Of a DNA stretch of 64,000 nt, positions 45,664 through 54,084 are shown piece by piece. The notes beneath the pieces are model-generated. The model saw only the letters and a list, made by a program, of their open reading frames with translations, made no database searches and was not told the DNA's origin. Numbering within the stretch: position 1 is the stretch's first letter; each line of letters begins with the position of its first letter. The position numbers were made by a program, and so were the translations under genes. This DNA is from Terrabacter sp. MAHUQ-38 (GTDB taxonomy: Bacteria > Actinomycetota > Actinomycetes > Actinomycetales > Dermatophilaceae), in NCBI RefSeq assembly GCF_014518425.1, contig NZ_JACVCU010000002.1, forward strand, positions 372,001 through 436,000, given 5' to 3'.

Positions 45664-48600
45664 CGCTTCACCACCAGGATCGTCGCGTCGTGGTTGTCGC
45701 CGACGACCACCTGCGTCAGCGACCCGGGCAGCCCGTCGGGCAGGCGGTGCTCGGGGCCTGCGGACGCGAACTGGGTCGCGAGCGTCTCGCCGACGATGAG
45801 GTCGCGGTGCGTCACGGTGGCCTCGAAGACCTCGGCACCACCTTGGATGGTCAGGCTGATGCGGTCGCTGACGTGCAGCCCGGTGTCTCGACGCGCCTGC
45901 TGCACCGCGCGCACGAGGTCGCGGGCAAGCCCCTCGGAGGCCAGCTCGGCCGTCACCGTCGTGTCGAGGACGACGAAGCCGCCCGACGGGAGCATCGCCG
46001 TGGCGGTGGCCTCGGCGGCGTCGCCGGCGACGACCGTCTCGAGCGTGTACTCGCCCTCGACGAGCTCGAGGCCACCCGCGGTGACGGTTCCGTCGGCGTC
46101 GACCGACCAGTCGCCCGTCTTGCTGCCCTTGATGGCGCGCTGGACGTCCTTGCCGAGCCGCGGCCCGGCGGCGCGTGCGTTGACGGACAGGCGCCGGCTC
46201 ACGCCGAAGTCGGCCTCGCCCGCCGTCTCGACGTCGACGAGCCTGAGCTCCCTGACGTTGAGCTCGTCCTTGACGATGGCGGCGAACGGCTCCAGGCCGG
46301 CCGGGTCGGACGTGACGACCGTGAGCTCGGCGAGTGGCAGGCGGGCGCGGAGGCCACGGGCCTTGCGCACGCTCGAGGCCGTCGAGCAGACCTCACGGGC
46401 CCGGTCCATGCCCACGACGAGCTCGTGGTCGGGCGGGAGGTCGTCGGCCCGGGGGTAGTCGGCGAGGTGCACCGAGCGCTCCCCCGTCAGGCCGCGCCAG
46501 ATCTCCTCCGTCACGAGCGGCAGGAGCGGCGCGATGGTGCGCGTCACCGTCTCGAGCGCCGTCCACAGGGTGTCGAAAGCCGCGAGGGACCCGTCGGTCT
46601 CGCCACCCCAGAAGCGGTCCCGCGACCGGCGGATGTACCAGTTCGTCAGGACGTCGAGGAAGGCGCGCATCGTGTCGCAGGCGGCGGCGATCTCGTACGC
46701 GTCGAGCTGCTCGGTCATGTCACCGACGAACTCGCGCAGCTTGGCCAGCAGGTAGCGGTCGAGCACGTCCGTCGACTCGGTGGACCACTTGGCCTCGTAG
46801 CCCTCGCCGCCGCGCGCGGTGTTGGCGTACAGCGCGAAGAACGACCATGCGTTCCACAGCGGGATCATCACCTGCCGCACGCCGTCACGGATGCCCTGCT
46901 CGGTGACGACGAGGTTGCCGCCACGCAGGATCGGGCTGCTCATGAGGAACCAGCGCATGGCGTCGGCGCCGTCGCGGTCGAAGACCTCGCGCACGTCGGG
47001 GTAGTTGCGCAGCGACTTGCTCATCTTCTGGCCGTCGGAGCCGAGGACGATGCCGTGGCTGACGCACGTCTTGAACGCGGGCCGGTCGAAGAGCGCCGTC
47101 GCGAGGATGTGCAGGGTGTAGAACCAGCCACGGGTCTGCCCGATGTACTCGACGATGAAGTCGCCCGGGAAGTGGTGCTCGAACCACTCGGCGTTCTCGA
47201 ACGGGTAGTGGACCTGGGCGAAGCTCATCGAGCCCGAGTCGAACCACACGTCGAGGACGTCCTCGACGCGGCGCATCGTCGACCTCCCCGTCGGGTCGTC
47301 GGGGTTCGGACGCGTCAGGGTGTCGATGAACGGCCGGTGCAGGTCCTTCACCTCGACGCCGAAGTCGCGCTCGAGCTCCTCGAACGAGCCGTAGACGTCG
47401 GTGCGCGGGTACTCGGGGTCGTCGGACTGCCACACCGGGATCGGGCTGCCCCAGAAGCGGTTGCGCGAGATCGACCAGTCACGGGCGTTGGCGAGCCACT
47501 TGCCGAACTGACCGTCCCTGATGTGTGCGGGCGTCCACTCGATCTCCTGGTTGAGCTCGAGCATCCGCTCCTTGATCTTCGTGACCTCGACGAACCACGA
47601 GGACACCGCCATGTAGATGAGCGGCTGCCGGCAGCGCCAGCAGTGCGGGTAGCTGTGGTCGTAGGTCTCGCGGCGCAGCAGCACCGTCTCGGGCGTGACC
47701 GAACCGGTCGCTCCCTCGCCCCGCGTGGTCGCCTTGAGGTGGTCGATGATGTGGGCGTTCGCGTCGAAGACGTGCATGCCCTCGTAGTCGGTCACGGGGT
47801 AGGTGAACCGGCCCTCGGCGTTGACGGGCACCACAGGCGCGATGCCCTCGCGGTCGGTGACGAGCTTGTCCTCCTCGCCGAAGGCGCCCGCGCTGTGGAC
47901 GAGGCCCGTGCCGTCGGTGGTCGTCACGAAGTCGGCCTCGACGACGCGGTGCGCGCGCTCGTGGCCCGCGTAGTACGTGAAGGGCGGGGTGTAGGAACGC
48001 CCGAACAGCTCGGCGCCCTTCAGCCGCTGGACGATCCGCCCTTCGGCGTCCTCACCGAGCTCACGCTTGTAGGCGCCGAGACGGGCCTCGGCCACGATGA
48101 AGCGCTCGGTCGTGCCGGTGGCGTCGGACTCGACGACGACGTAGTCGATGTCGGGGTGGACCATGATCGCGAGGTTGGCCGGCAGGGTCCACGGGGTCGT
48201 CGTCCAGACGAGTGCGAGCTCGCCGGTCTCGAGGCGCAGGCCGACGGTGACGGCCGGGTCCTGCCGCATCTGGTAGACGTCGTCGTCCATGCGCAGCTCG
48301 TGGTTCGACAGGGGCGTCTGGTCGTTCCAGCAGTACGGCAGCACGCGGAAGCCCTGGTACACCAGCCCCTTGTCGTAGAGCTGCTTGAACGCCCAGATGA
48401 CCGACTCCATGTAGCCCGGCTCGAGCGTCTTGTAGTCGTTGTCGAAGTCGACCCAGCGCGCCTGGCGGGTGACGTAGTCGCGCCACTCGCCGGTGTACTT
48501 CAGGACCGAGCTGCGGCAGGCGTCGTTGAACGTGTCGATGCCGAGGTCGACGATGTCCTGCTTCGTCTTGAGCCCGAGCTGGCGCTGAGCCTCGAGCTCG

Positions 48601-48926
48601 GCGGGCAGCCCGTGGGTGTCCCAGCCGAAGCGGCGCTCGACGCGCTTGCCGCGCATCGTCTGGTACCGCGGCACGATGTCCTTGACGTAGCCGGTGAGCA
48701 GGTGGCCGTAGTGCGGCAGGCCGTTGGCGAAGGGCGGGCCGTCGTAGAAGACGAACTCGTTGTCGCCGTCGGTGCCCGGCTCGCGGCCCTCGACGGACGC
48801 GATGAACGTGCCGTCCTGGTCCCAGTACCGGAGGAGGCGCTCCTCGATCTCGGGGAAGCGCGGGTTGGACGGGACGCCGAGGGCGCGTCCGGCGTCGTCG
48901 TTCGTGGTGACCTTGGGGTAGGTCAT
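45660..48926 (-). CDS. ileS: Isoleucine--tRNA ligase
   Basis: IleRS charges tRNA-Ile. The 1088-residue class I synthetase has the HIGH-type motif H72-Y-G-H75, G-W-D-T-H-G-L-P, the CP1 editing domain ([11 protein letters not shown]) and the K-M-S-K-S loop near residue 631, then an anticodon-binding domain and a long C-terminal tail of the IleS2/eukaryote-like type. The ATG at 48926 gives the family-like start and has an AGGAG site. The upstream open frame is leader RNA. It heads ileS-GNAT-folC. Confidence 0.96.
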   Translation of the reverse strand: MTYPKVTTNDDAGRALGVPSNPRFPEIEERLLRYWDQDGTFIASVEGREPGTDGDNEFVFYDGPPFANGLPHYGHLLTGYVKDIVPRYQTMRGKRVERRFGWDTHGLPAELEAQRQLGLKTKQDIVDLGIDTFNDACRSSVLKYTGEWRDYVTRQARWVDFDNDYKTLEPGYMESVIWAFKQLYDKGLVYQGFRVLPYCWNDQTPLSNHELRMDDDVYQMRQDPAVTVGLRLETGELALVWTTTPWTLPANLAIMVHPDIDYVVVESDATGTTERFIVAEARLGAYKRELGEDAEGRIVQRLKGAELFGRSYTPPFTYYAGHERAHRVVEADFVTTTDGTGLVHSAGAFGEEDKLVTDREGIAPVVPVNAEGRFTYPVTDYEGMHVFDANAHIIDHLKATTRGEGATGSVTPETVLLRRETYDHSYPHCWRCRQPLIYMAVSSWFVEVTKIKERMLELNQEIEWTPAHIRDGQFGKWLANARDWSISRNRFWGSPIPVWQSDDPEYPRTDVYGSFEELERDFGVEVKDLHRPFIDTLTRPNPDDPTGRSTMRRVEDVLDVWFDSGSMSFAQVHYPFENAEWFEHHFPGDFIVEYIGQTRGWFYTLHILATALFDRPAFKTCVSHGIVLGSDGQKMSKSLRNYPDVREVFDRDGADAMRWFLMSSPILRGGNLVVTEQGIRDGVRQVMIPLWNAWSFFALYANTARGGEGYEAKWSTESTDVLDRYLLAKLREFVGDMTEQLDAYEIAAACDTMRAFLDVLTNWYIRRSRDRFWGGETDGSLAAFDTLWTALETVTRTIAPLLPLVTEEIWRGLTGERSVHLADYPRADDLPPDHELVVGMDRAREVCSTASSVRKARGLRARLPLAELTVVTSDPAGLEPFAAIVKDELNVRELRLVDVETAGEADFGVSRRLSVNARAAGPRLGKDVQRAIKGSKTGDWSVDADGTVTAGGLELVEGEYTLETVVAGDAAEATATAMLPSGGFVVLDTTVTAELASEGLARDLVRAVQQARRDTGLHVSDRISLTIQGGAEVFEATVTHRDLIVGETLATQFASAGPEHRLPDGLPGSLTQVVVGDNHDATILVVKR

Positions 48927-49165
48927 GCTCGTGGTCTCCTGCGTTCGCGTCTGTTGGTCGCTCGTCACTTCCACGAGGACGACGTGCTCCTGCCGGAGGC
49001 TGCCGCGGTACCACCCCGCTTGCCGCACGTGCCCGCCCGACGGGGCAGACGGCATACGGCCGCTCTTGTCGAAGGCTGTGACGGGCCCACCCGTCCGGGT
49101 CTAGTGGGAGCTCGCGCTCTGTTCTTCCGGAGGCTCACCGCTGATGACGGTTCGAACGCCTTGTG
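48927..49165 (-). ncRNA. T-box leader of ileS
   Basis: On the minus strand the leader holds GGGGTGGTACCGCGG at 49017-49003, the T-box sequence that pairs with the 3' end of uncharged tRNA. Upstream lie a stem (49080-49095) and a short Stem I region with an ATC at 49145-49143 that could be the isoleucine specifier. Ultrashort-Stem-I, translation-type T-boxes are known on ileS in Actinobacteria. An AGGAG lies shortly before the ileS start. When tRNA-Ile is uncharged the leader should raise ileS expression. Ends are approximate. Confidence 0.85.
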
Positions 49166-49270
49166 GGCGCCAGTCTATCCTGTCCGCCCGCCCTGCCTCC
49201 CAGGCGCGGCGCCCGTGGCGTGGTCGCCGGTCGTCGCGCATGGGCCGACGGCGGGACGACCCGAATCAGC

Positions 49271-49309
49271 GCGGTGGATCACCGGCACCCGGCGCCGGTG
49301 ATCCACCGC
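49271..49309. repeat. 16-bp perfect palindrome in the ileS / M28 divergent region
   Basis: 49271-49286 pairs exactly with 49294-49309, with a 7-base loop. It lies 21 bases before the M28 peptidase ATG and upstream of the ileS leader, so no gene ends here. An operator or a stable 5' hairpin is more likely than a terminator. Confidence 0.55.
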
Positions 49310-49330
49310 AGCGTCGGGTTAGCGTGGGTG

Positions 49331-50350
49331 ATGCGCCCGCGACCCACCAGCCTGCTCGTGGCTGTGGTCCTCGTCACCGCGACCGCGTGCACGAACCCGT
49401 CGCAGCCGGGCTCTCCCCGGGTGACCCCAGCCTCCTCCTCCGCCTCGTCCACGCCAGCGTCCTCGACCTCAGCGTCACCCACCTCGGCGCCCACGTCCAC
49501 CACGGCCCCGCGCGTGACGCCCGGTGCGGCGGCTCCCGTGCCGCGCACGGAGCCGTTGGACGTGGACCGGGTGCTGGGTGGCATTCGGGCCCTGTCGGCC
49601 ATGGGACCGCGCGACGCCGCCGGACCGACCGGCGACCGGGCCGCCGCCTACGTCGCAGGACAGCTCCGCGCAGCCGGCTACCGGGTCAGGCTGCAGCCCT
49701 TCCGGGTCCCGGCGGGAGTGTCGTGGGGCATCCGGGTGCCCGCCGGTTCGACGGTGAACGTCGTCGCGGACCCGCCCGGCTTCGACGCTCGCGAGCCACA
49801 CGTCGTCGTCGGTGCCCACCTCGACACGGTGCCGCAGTCTCCCGGGGCCGAGGACAACGCGTCCGGGCTCATGGTCATGGCCGAGGTCGCCCGGATGACG
49901 CGTCAGCAGCCGGGCGCGTTGCCGGTGCGCTTCGTCGCGTTCGGTGCCGAGGAGGCTCGCGGGCCGAGCGGGACCGGGTACGCGTTCGGCTCGCGCCACT
50001 TCGTCGCGGCCCTCGACGCGACCCACCGCCGCGCCGTCCGCGCGATGGTGGCGCTCGACCGGGTCGGGGTCCGGTCCGGCGCCGTGCCGGTCTGCTCCGG
50101 AGGCCGAGGAACGCCGGCACTGGCCCGGGCCATCCGCGCCGCGTCCCCGAGGGCCACGGTGACCCGGGGGTGCACCAACCGCGCCAGCGATCACGTGTCG
50201 TTCGAGGCCGTCGGCATCCCAGCCGCGCGCATCGGCAGCGTGCCGTACCCCGCGTACCACTCGGAGCGCGATGTGCCGTCCGTCGTCGACCGACGCCAGC
50301 TCGCCCGTTCGGGGGCGGTCGTCTGGGCGTGGATCCGGTCGCTCCGCTGA
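49331..50350 (+). CDS. Lipoprotein M28-family (zinc) peptidase
   Basis: The 339-residue protein has a lipoprotein signal (hydrophobic 8-17, lipobox A-T-A-C20), a Ser/Thr/Pro-rich linker to about residue 75 and an M28 aminopeptidase-like domain. The metal site is seen in V-V-V-G-A-H-L-D-T-V (H, D), A-E-D-N-A-S-G, F-V-A-F-G-A-E-E and S-D-H-V-S-F. It is probably tethered to the outer face of the membrane. Start ATG at 49331. Substrate unknown. Confidence 0.88.
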   Translation: MRPRPTSLLVAVVLVTATACTNPSQPGSPRVTPASSSASSTPASSTSASPTSAPTSTTAPRVTPGAAAPVPRTEPLDVDRVLGGIRALSAMGPRDAAGPTGDRAAAYVAGQLRAAGYRVRLQPFRVPAGVSWGIRVPAGSTVNVVADPPGFDAREPHVVVGAHLDTVPQSPGAEDNASGLMVMAEVARMTRQQPGALPVRFVAFGAEEARGPSGTGYAFGSRHFVAALDATHRRAVRAMVALDRVGVRSGAVPVCSGGRGTPALARAIRAASPRATVTRGCTNRASDHVSFEAVGIPAARIGSVPYPAYHSERDVPSVVDRRQLARSGAVVWAWIRSLR

Positions 50351-50411
50351 CCGACGCGCCGCGTCACGGGCCGAGCCGGGGCGATCGGGGGACGTTTGGC
50401 AGGATGAGGCC

Positions 50412-50945
50412 ATGAACGACGTGGAGACGACCGGTGCGTGGCTGAGCCGCGAGGACCTCGACAACGCGCGTGACCGGCTCCCCATCCTCTACGTCCACGC
50501 AGTTCCGGTCCGGGTCGACGACCGGGGCGTCGTCACGCACGTCGGGCTTCTCCTGCGCGCCGACAGCGACGGTGGCATCGGCCAGGAGGTCGTCGGGGGC
50601 CGGGTGCTCTACCACGAGCGCATCCGCGACGCGCTGACCCGCCACGTCGAGGCAGACCTCGGCCCGATGGCCCTTCCCCGCATCCCGTTGTCGCCCCAGC
50701 CGTTCACGGTGGCCGAGTTCTTCCCGACACCGGGCGTCACGCCGTTCCACGACCCTCGGCAGCACGCCGTCTCGCTCGCCTTCGTCGTCGCCGTCATGGG
50801 CGACTGTCGACCCCAGCAGGACGCCCTCGACCTGTCGTGGGTGACGCCCGAGGAGGCCGCATCGCTGGCGGCGCGCGGCGAGATGCCTGGCTCGCACGGC
50901 GTCCTCGTGCGCCAAGCCCTGGCACATGTCGGATTCCCCGTATAG
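50412..50945 (+). CDS. NUDIX-like DUF4916 protein
   Basis: The 177-residue protein matches the DUF4916 group, which is NUDIX-related. The region V-T-H-V-G-L-L-L-R near 46, then G-G-R-V-L-Y-H-E and the later L-S-W-V-T-P-E-E-A are visible, but a full canonical NUDIX box G-x5-E-x7-R-E-x2-E-E is not seen, so it may be divergent or non-catalytic. It sits 61 bases after the M28 gene. Confidence 0.75.
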   Translation: MNDVETTGAWLSREDLDNARDRLPILYVHAVPVRVDDRGVVTHVGLLLRADSDGGIGQEVVGGRVLYHERIRDALTRHVEADLGPMALPRIPLSPQPFTVAEFFPTPGVTPFHDPRQHAVSLAFVVAVMGDCRPQQDALDLSWVTPEEAASLAARGEMPGSHGVLVRQALAHVGFPV

Positions 50946-51220
50946 TTCGCCTCTTTTCGCGAATTCGCCTGCCATGTGAGGTGTTTCGGGAGCGATCCCG
51001 GGATTTGCCGCGCATAACGGACCACTTCCTGCATTCGCCCGCGAGTGACCTCGCCTCCCCCTAACGTCGACAGTTGGGTAGCCACCAGCACGGCCGACGA
51101 GCCAGGGCGGGCTGCCTCGTGAAGCACTCGGGGGCGAGGCGTCAGGCACCGACCCAGCGGTCGGTGGTTACCCCCCGCACCGCAGTGATGCGGGTCCTCC
51201 ACCACACCCTGGAGAACTTC

Positions 51221-53182
51221 ATGACTGTACTCATCGCCACTCGGGGGAGGTCCAGCAGAGGGCCTGGCGCGACTCAACGACGAAGCCTACGAGGGAAACT
51301 TCTCGCAATGCTGGCAGCCATCGCGTTGCCCGCCGCGATCCTCTCCGCCCCGGCCGCCCTGGCCGGGACCGTACCCCCGTTCAGCATCAACGGCACGGTT
51401 CCGGGCGCTGACGCGGACCAGACCCTCGACGACCCGGAGGGCAACGTCAAGGAGCTGGGTCCGCTCAACTCCAACACGACCAAGATCGGCGTCATCCACA
51501 GTGACGCGGTGCCGACGCTCGGCCTGACCAACCCCAACGGGCAGGTCGACCTGCGCCAGGCCTTCCTCGGGACCGCCAGCGACACCGACGGCGACGACTG
51601 GCTCTACTTCGCGTGGGAGCGCGACAACAACACCGGCAGCGGGTTCATCTCCTTCGAGTTCATGCAGGACCCGCCACCCGCAGCATGCGGTGACTACTCG
51701 GGCAGCCAGGACAGCCTCATCGCCAGCTGCAACCCCTGGGCCAACCGCCAGGCCGGCGACTTCATGATCCTGTGGGACCAGCAGGGTGGCAGCAAGGACC
51801 TGTTCCTGCGCACCTGGTCCGGTACCGCTCCCAACCTCGTCCTCGGTGCACCCGTCCAGCTCAACGCCAATGTCTCGGCGGCCGAGTACAGCGCTGACGG
51901 CTTCTTCGGCGAGGCCGCGCTCAACCTCACCGACACGGTGTTCGGCGGCAGCAACGCCTGCCGGTCGTTCGCCAACGTCATCCCCAGCACGGTGACCGGC
52001 AACTCGGACACGGCTGACTACAAGGACACCGTCCTGCAGCCCGTCACGCCGATCGGCAACTGCACCTCGACGACCGTCACGACGCCCAAGGACGGCGCCG
52101 GGGCGAGCATCCCCGCGGGCGGCCTCTCGATCGGTACCGGTGTGGTCTCCGTCAAGGACTCGGCTGTCGTCGCCATCCAGGGCGGCACCGCCACCCCGGC
52201 CGGCTCGGTTGCGTTCTTCCTGTGCAAGGTCACCTCGCCCGCGCTCTGCGACACCGGCGGGACGAGTGTCGGCAGCACCAACCTGAGCGGAACCTCCTAC
52301 CCCGTCACGGTGGTGTCTCCGACGGCATACGTCACGTCGGCGGGGCGGTACTGCTGGCGCGGCGTGTTCAGCGGTGACCCCGACAACGCCATCAGCGGGT
52401 CGAGCGACTCGAGCGCGACCGAGTGCTTCACGGTCAACCCGGTCACGCCCACGCTGTCGACCACTGCCGGCGCCGATGTCCTGCTGGGCAACCCGGTCAC
52501 CGACACCGCCACACTCAGCGGAACGGCGACGCAGCCGGCCAACCCGGTGATCAACCTCACGGGCACGGCCGGTGCTGCCGCTGGCGGGACGATCACGTTC
52601 AAGCTCTACGGCCCCAGCGACACTGGCTGTGGAACCCTCGTGTTCACGTCCTCCACGTTCGCGGTCAGCGGCAACGGCACCTACGGGCCGGCGTCCTTCA
52701 CCCCGACCGCTCCGGGCAGCTACCACTGGGTGGCGGAGTACAGCGGCAACCTGCCGAACACCAACTCCACCAACCACAACACCGCCTGCACGGACACCAA
52801 CGAGGACGTCGTCGTCAACACGGCCCCGTCGAGCATGACGACGGCCCAGAGCTGGGTCCCGCGTGACTCTGCGACGATCAGCGCCGGCGCCGGTGGTGCC
52901 CTCGCCGGAACCGTGTCGTTCGCGCTCTACGCGTCGAGCGACTGCGCTGTCGGCGGCGACTCGCCGATCTACACCACGACCCGACCCGTCTCCGGGGCCT
53001 CCCCGCAGACCGTGTCGACCGTGGACTCCGCCACGCAGCCGGCGGCACAGACGGCCTCCGGGTCGTACTCGTGGTCCGTCGCCTACTCGAGCACGAACAG
53101 TGCCCAGCGGAGCATCCCGGCCAGCTGCCACGAGACGTCGGCACTGACCATCACCAACGGGGGCACGGTCAGCAGCCCCTGA
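51221..53182 (+). CDS. Large secreted protein with three Ig-like repeats
   Basis: The 653-residue product has a signal peptide with a long basic n-region (R-G-R-S-S-R-G then R-R-S-L-R-G-K), a hydrophobic core and A-L-A cleavage near 48. The N-terminal domain (about 50-310) has D-T-D-G-D-D-W-L-Y-F-A-W-E-R-D and is shared by many actinobacterial surface proteins. Then three Ig-like repeats follow, each with a strand pattern G-x-Y/T-x-W-x3-Y/F-S-G and paired cysteines. No LPXTG anchor is present at its end. The ATG at 51221 has GGAG 6 bases upstream; an earlier ATG at 51188 is possible. The leader (50946-51220) is long and hairpin-rich. Confidence 0.8.
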   Translation: MTVLIATRGRSSRGPGATQRRSLRGKLLAMLAAIALPAAILSAPAALAGTVPPFSINGTVPGADADQTLDDPEGNVKELGPLNSNTTKIGVIHSDAVPTLGLTNPNGQVDLRQAFLGTASDTDGDDWLYFAWERDNNTGSGFISFEFMQDPPPAACGDYSGSQDSLIASCNPWANRQAGDFMILWDQQGGSKDLFLRTWSGTAPNLVLGAPVQLNANVSAAEYSADGFFGEAALNLTDTVFGGSNACRSFANVIPSTVTGNSDTADYKDTVLQPVTPIGNCTSTTVTTPKDGAGASIPAGGLSIGTGVVSVKDSAVVAIQGGTATPAGSVAFFLCKVTSPALCDTGGTSVGSTNLSGTSYPVTVVSPTAYVTSAGRYCWRGVFSGDPDNAISGSSDSSATECFTVNPVTPTLSTTAGADVLLGNPVTDTATLSGTATQPANPVINLTGTAGAAAGGTITFKLYGPSDTGCGTLVFTSSTFAVSGNGTYGPASFTPTAPGSYHWVAEYSGNLPNTNSTNHNTACTDTNEDVVVNTAPSSMTTAQSWVPRDSATISAGAGGALAGTVSFALYASSDCAVGGDSPIYTTTRPVSGASPQTVSTVDSATQPAAQTASGSYSWSVAYSSTNSAQRSIPASCHETSALTITNGGTVSSP

Positions 53183-53205
53183 CCGGGTGACTCCCCAACC
53201 ATGAG

Positions 53206-53242
53206 CGATGTGGTCCGGCGAACTCGTTCCCGGACCACATCG
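53206..53242 (+). terminator. Hairpin terminator after the Ig-like protein gene
   Basis: A 13-bp perfect stem (53206-53218 with 53230-53242) and an 11-base loop lie 24 bases after the stop. Confidence 0.75.
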
Positions 53243-53443
53243 TCCAACCGGTCTGCATCCCACAGACGTCTTGAGTCTTTTCCCGACACGAGCGACGTAG
53301 GTCGTCGCGCACCTGCTGCCACTCCGCAGTGGTGCGGCGTCGGCGGGTGTTCCCCCCTCAAGCGCGACACGGCCACCAGGACCGCGGTCGCCTCAGACCC
53401 GAGTCGGGGGCTCGGGCACCTCCACCAGGGAAAGAAGCACCAC

Positions 53444-53926
53444 ATGAAGATCACCAAGTCAGTGCTCGTCGCGATCATCGCGTTCGTCGCGGCACTCGTC
53501 ATGGCCAGCCCGGCATCCGCCGTCGCAGCCAAGTTCCACTCCGTCAGCGCGTCCGTCAGCAACTCGGGCGCCCTCGTCGTCGCCTTCGACGAGCGCGGAC
53601 TGGGCGAGGGCAACATCGACTACACGCTCACCGCCGACTCCACGGCCGTGTACGCGTGCATCAACGGCGGCGGCAACCACCCGCAGGCCGCGAACAAGGA
53701 GACCGTCAACGGCGAAGTCAGCGCCGCAGGCAGCTTCGAGTCGAAGAACGGTCGCGTCCAGGCCAGCCTGTCCGCCGGCCCGATCTCGGCCGGAGCCTTC
53801 ACCTGCCCGGGCGGACAGCGGCTCGTGCTCGCATCGGTCTCGTACACCAACATCGTCCTGACCGACACCACGAACGGGACCTCGGTCTCCGTGAGCGGGG
53901 TCGCCCGGACCTTCTTGGACGTCTGA
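53444..53926 (+). CDS. Small secreted protein of unknown function
   Basis: The 160-residue product has a signal peptide with cleavage after A-S-A near residue 26. The mature part is beta-rich, with two cysteines (C-I-N-G-G-G-N and F-T-C-P-G-G-Q) that probably bond, and the motifs H-P-Q-A-A-N-K-E-T-V and V-L-T-D-T-T-N-G-T. This small family recurs among actinobacterial secreted proteins; function unknown. Start ATG at 53444, with a purine-rich GGGAAAG site. Its leader of about 200 bases after the preceding terminator has no clear promoter match. Confidence 0.78.
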   Translation: MKITKSVLVAIIAFVAALVMASPASAVAAKFHSVSASVSNSGALVVAFDERGLGEGNIDYTLTADSTAVYACINGGGNHPQAANKETVNGEVSAAGSFESKNGRVQASLSAGPISAGAFTCPGGQRLVLASVSYTNIVLTDTTNGTSVSVSGVARTFLDV

Positions 53927-53941
53927 GCACCATGGTCGGCG

Positions 53942-53971
53942 CGGTCCGGCGAGCGCCTGCTCGTCGGACCG
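53942..53971 (+). terminator. Hairpin terminator after the small secreted protein gene
   Basis: A 13-bp stem with one wobble/mismatch (53942-53954 with 53959-53971) and a 4-base loop lie 16 bases after the stop. Confidence 0.75.
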
Positions 53972-54005
53972 TGCCAGAGGCCGGGACTACGAGGCACCCC
54001 CAGCA

Positions 54006-54049
54006 GCCGTATGCCGCACCGCCCCTCCCCCGGGTCCGCGGCATACGGC
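54006..54049. repeat. 12-bp inverted repeat built from two CGGCATAC motifs
   Basis: 54006-54017 and 54038-54049 are exact reverse complements and each contains the recurrent octamer CGGCATAC on opposite strands. It lies 36 bases past the radical SAM gene's stop, so may act as its terminator. Confidence 0.6.
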
Positions 54050-54084
54050 CTCGGGAGAGCGGCCACCCTGACCGCGCTCGAGCG

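Noticed and set aside
49130-49165. tRNA T-arm-like GGTTCGAA
   Set aside because: It lies in the ileS leader with no acceptor or anticodon arms, and is explained by the T-box Stem I.
45690-49301. A 1203-codon open frame on the plus strand across ileS
   Set aside because: It is antisense to ileS, whose motifs and codon pattern are unambiguous. Long antisense frames are expected at this GC content.
50946-51220. Cyclic-di-nucleotide riboswitch before the Ig-repeat protein
   Set aside because: The leader has several hairpins, but the conserved core bases of the known c-di-GMP or c-di-AMP classes could not be found.
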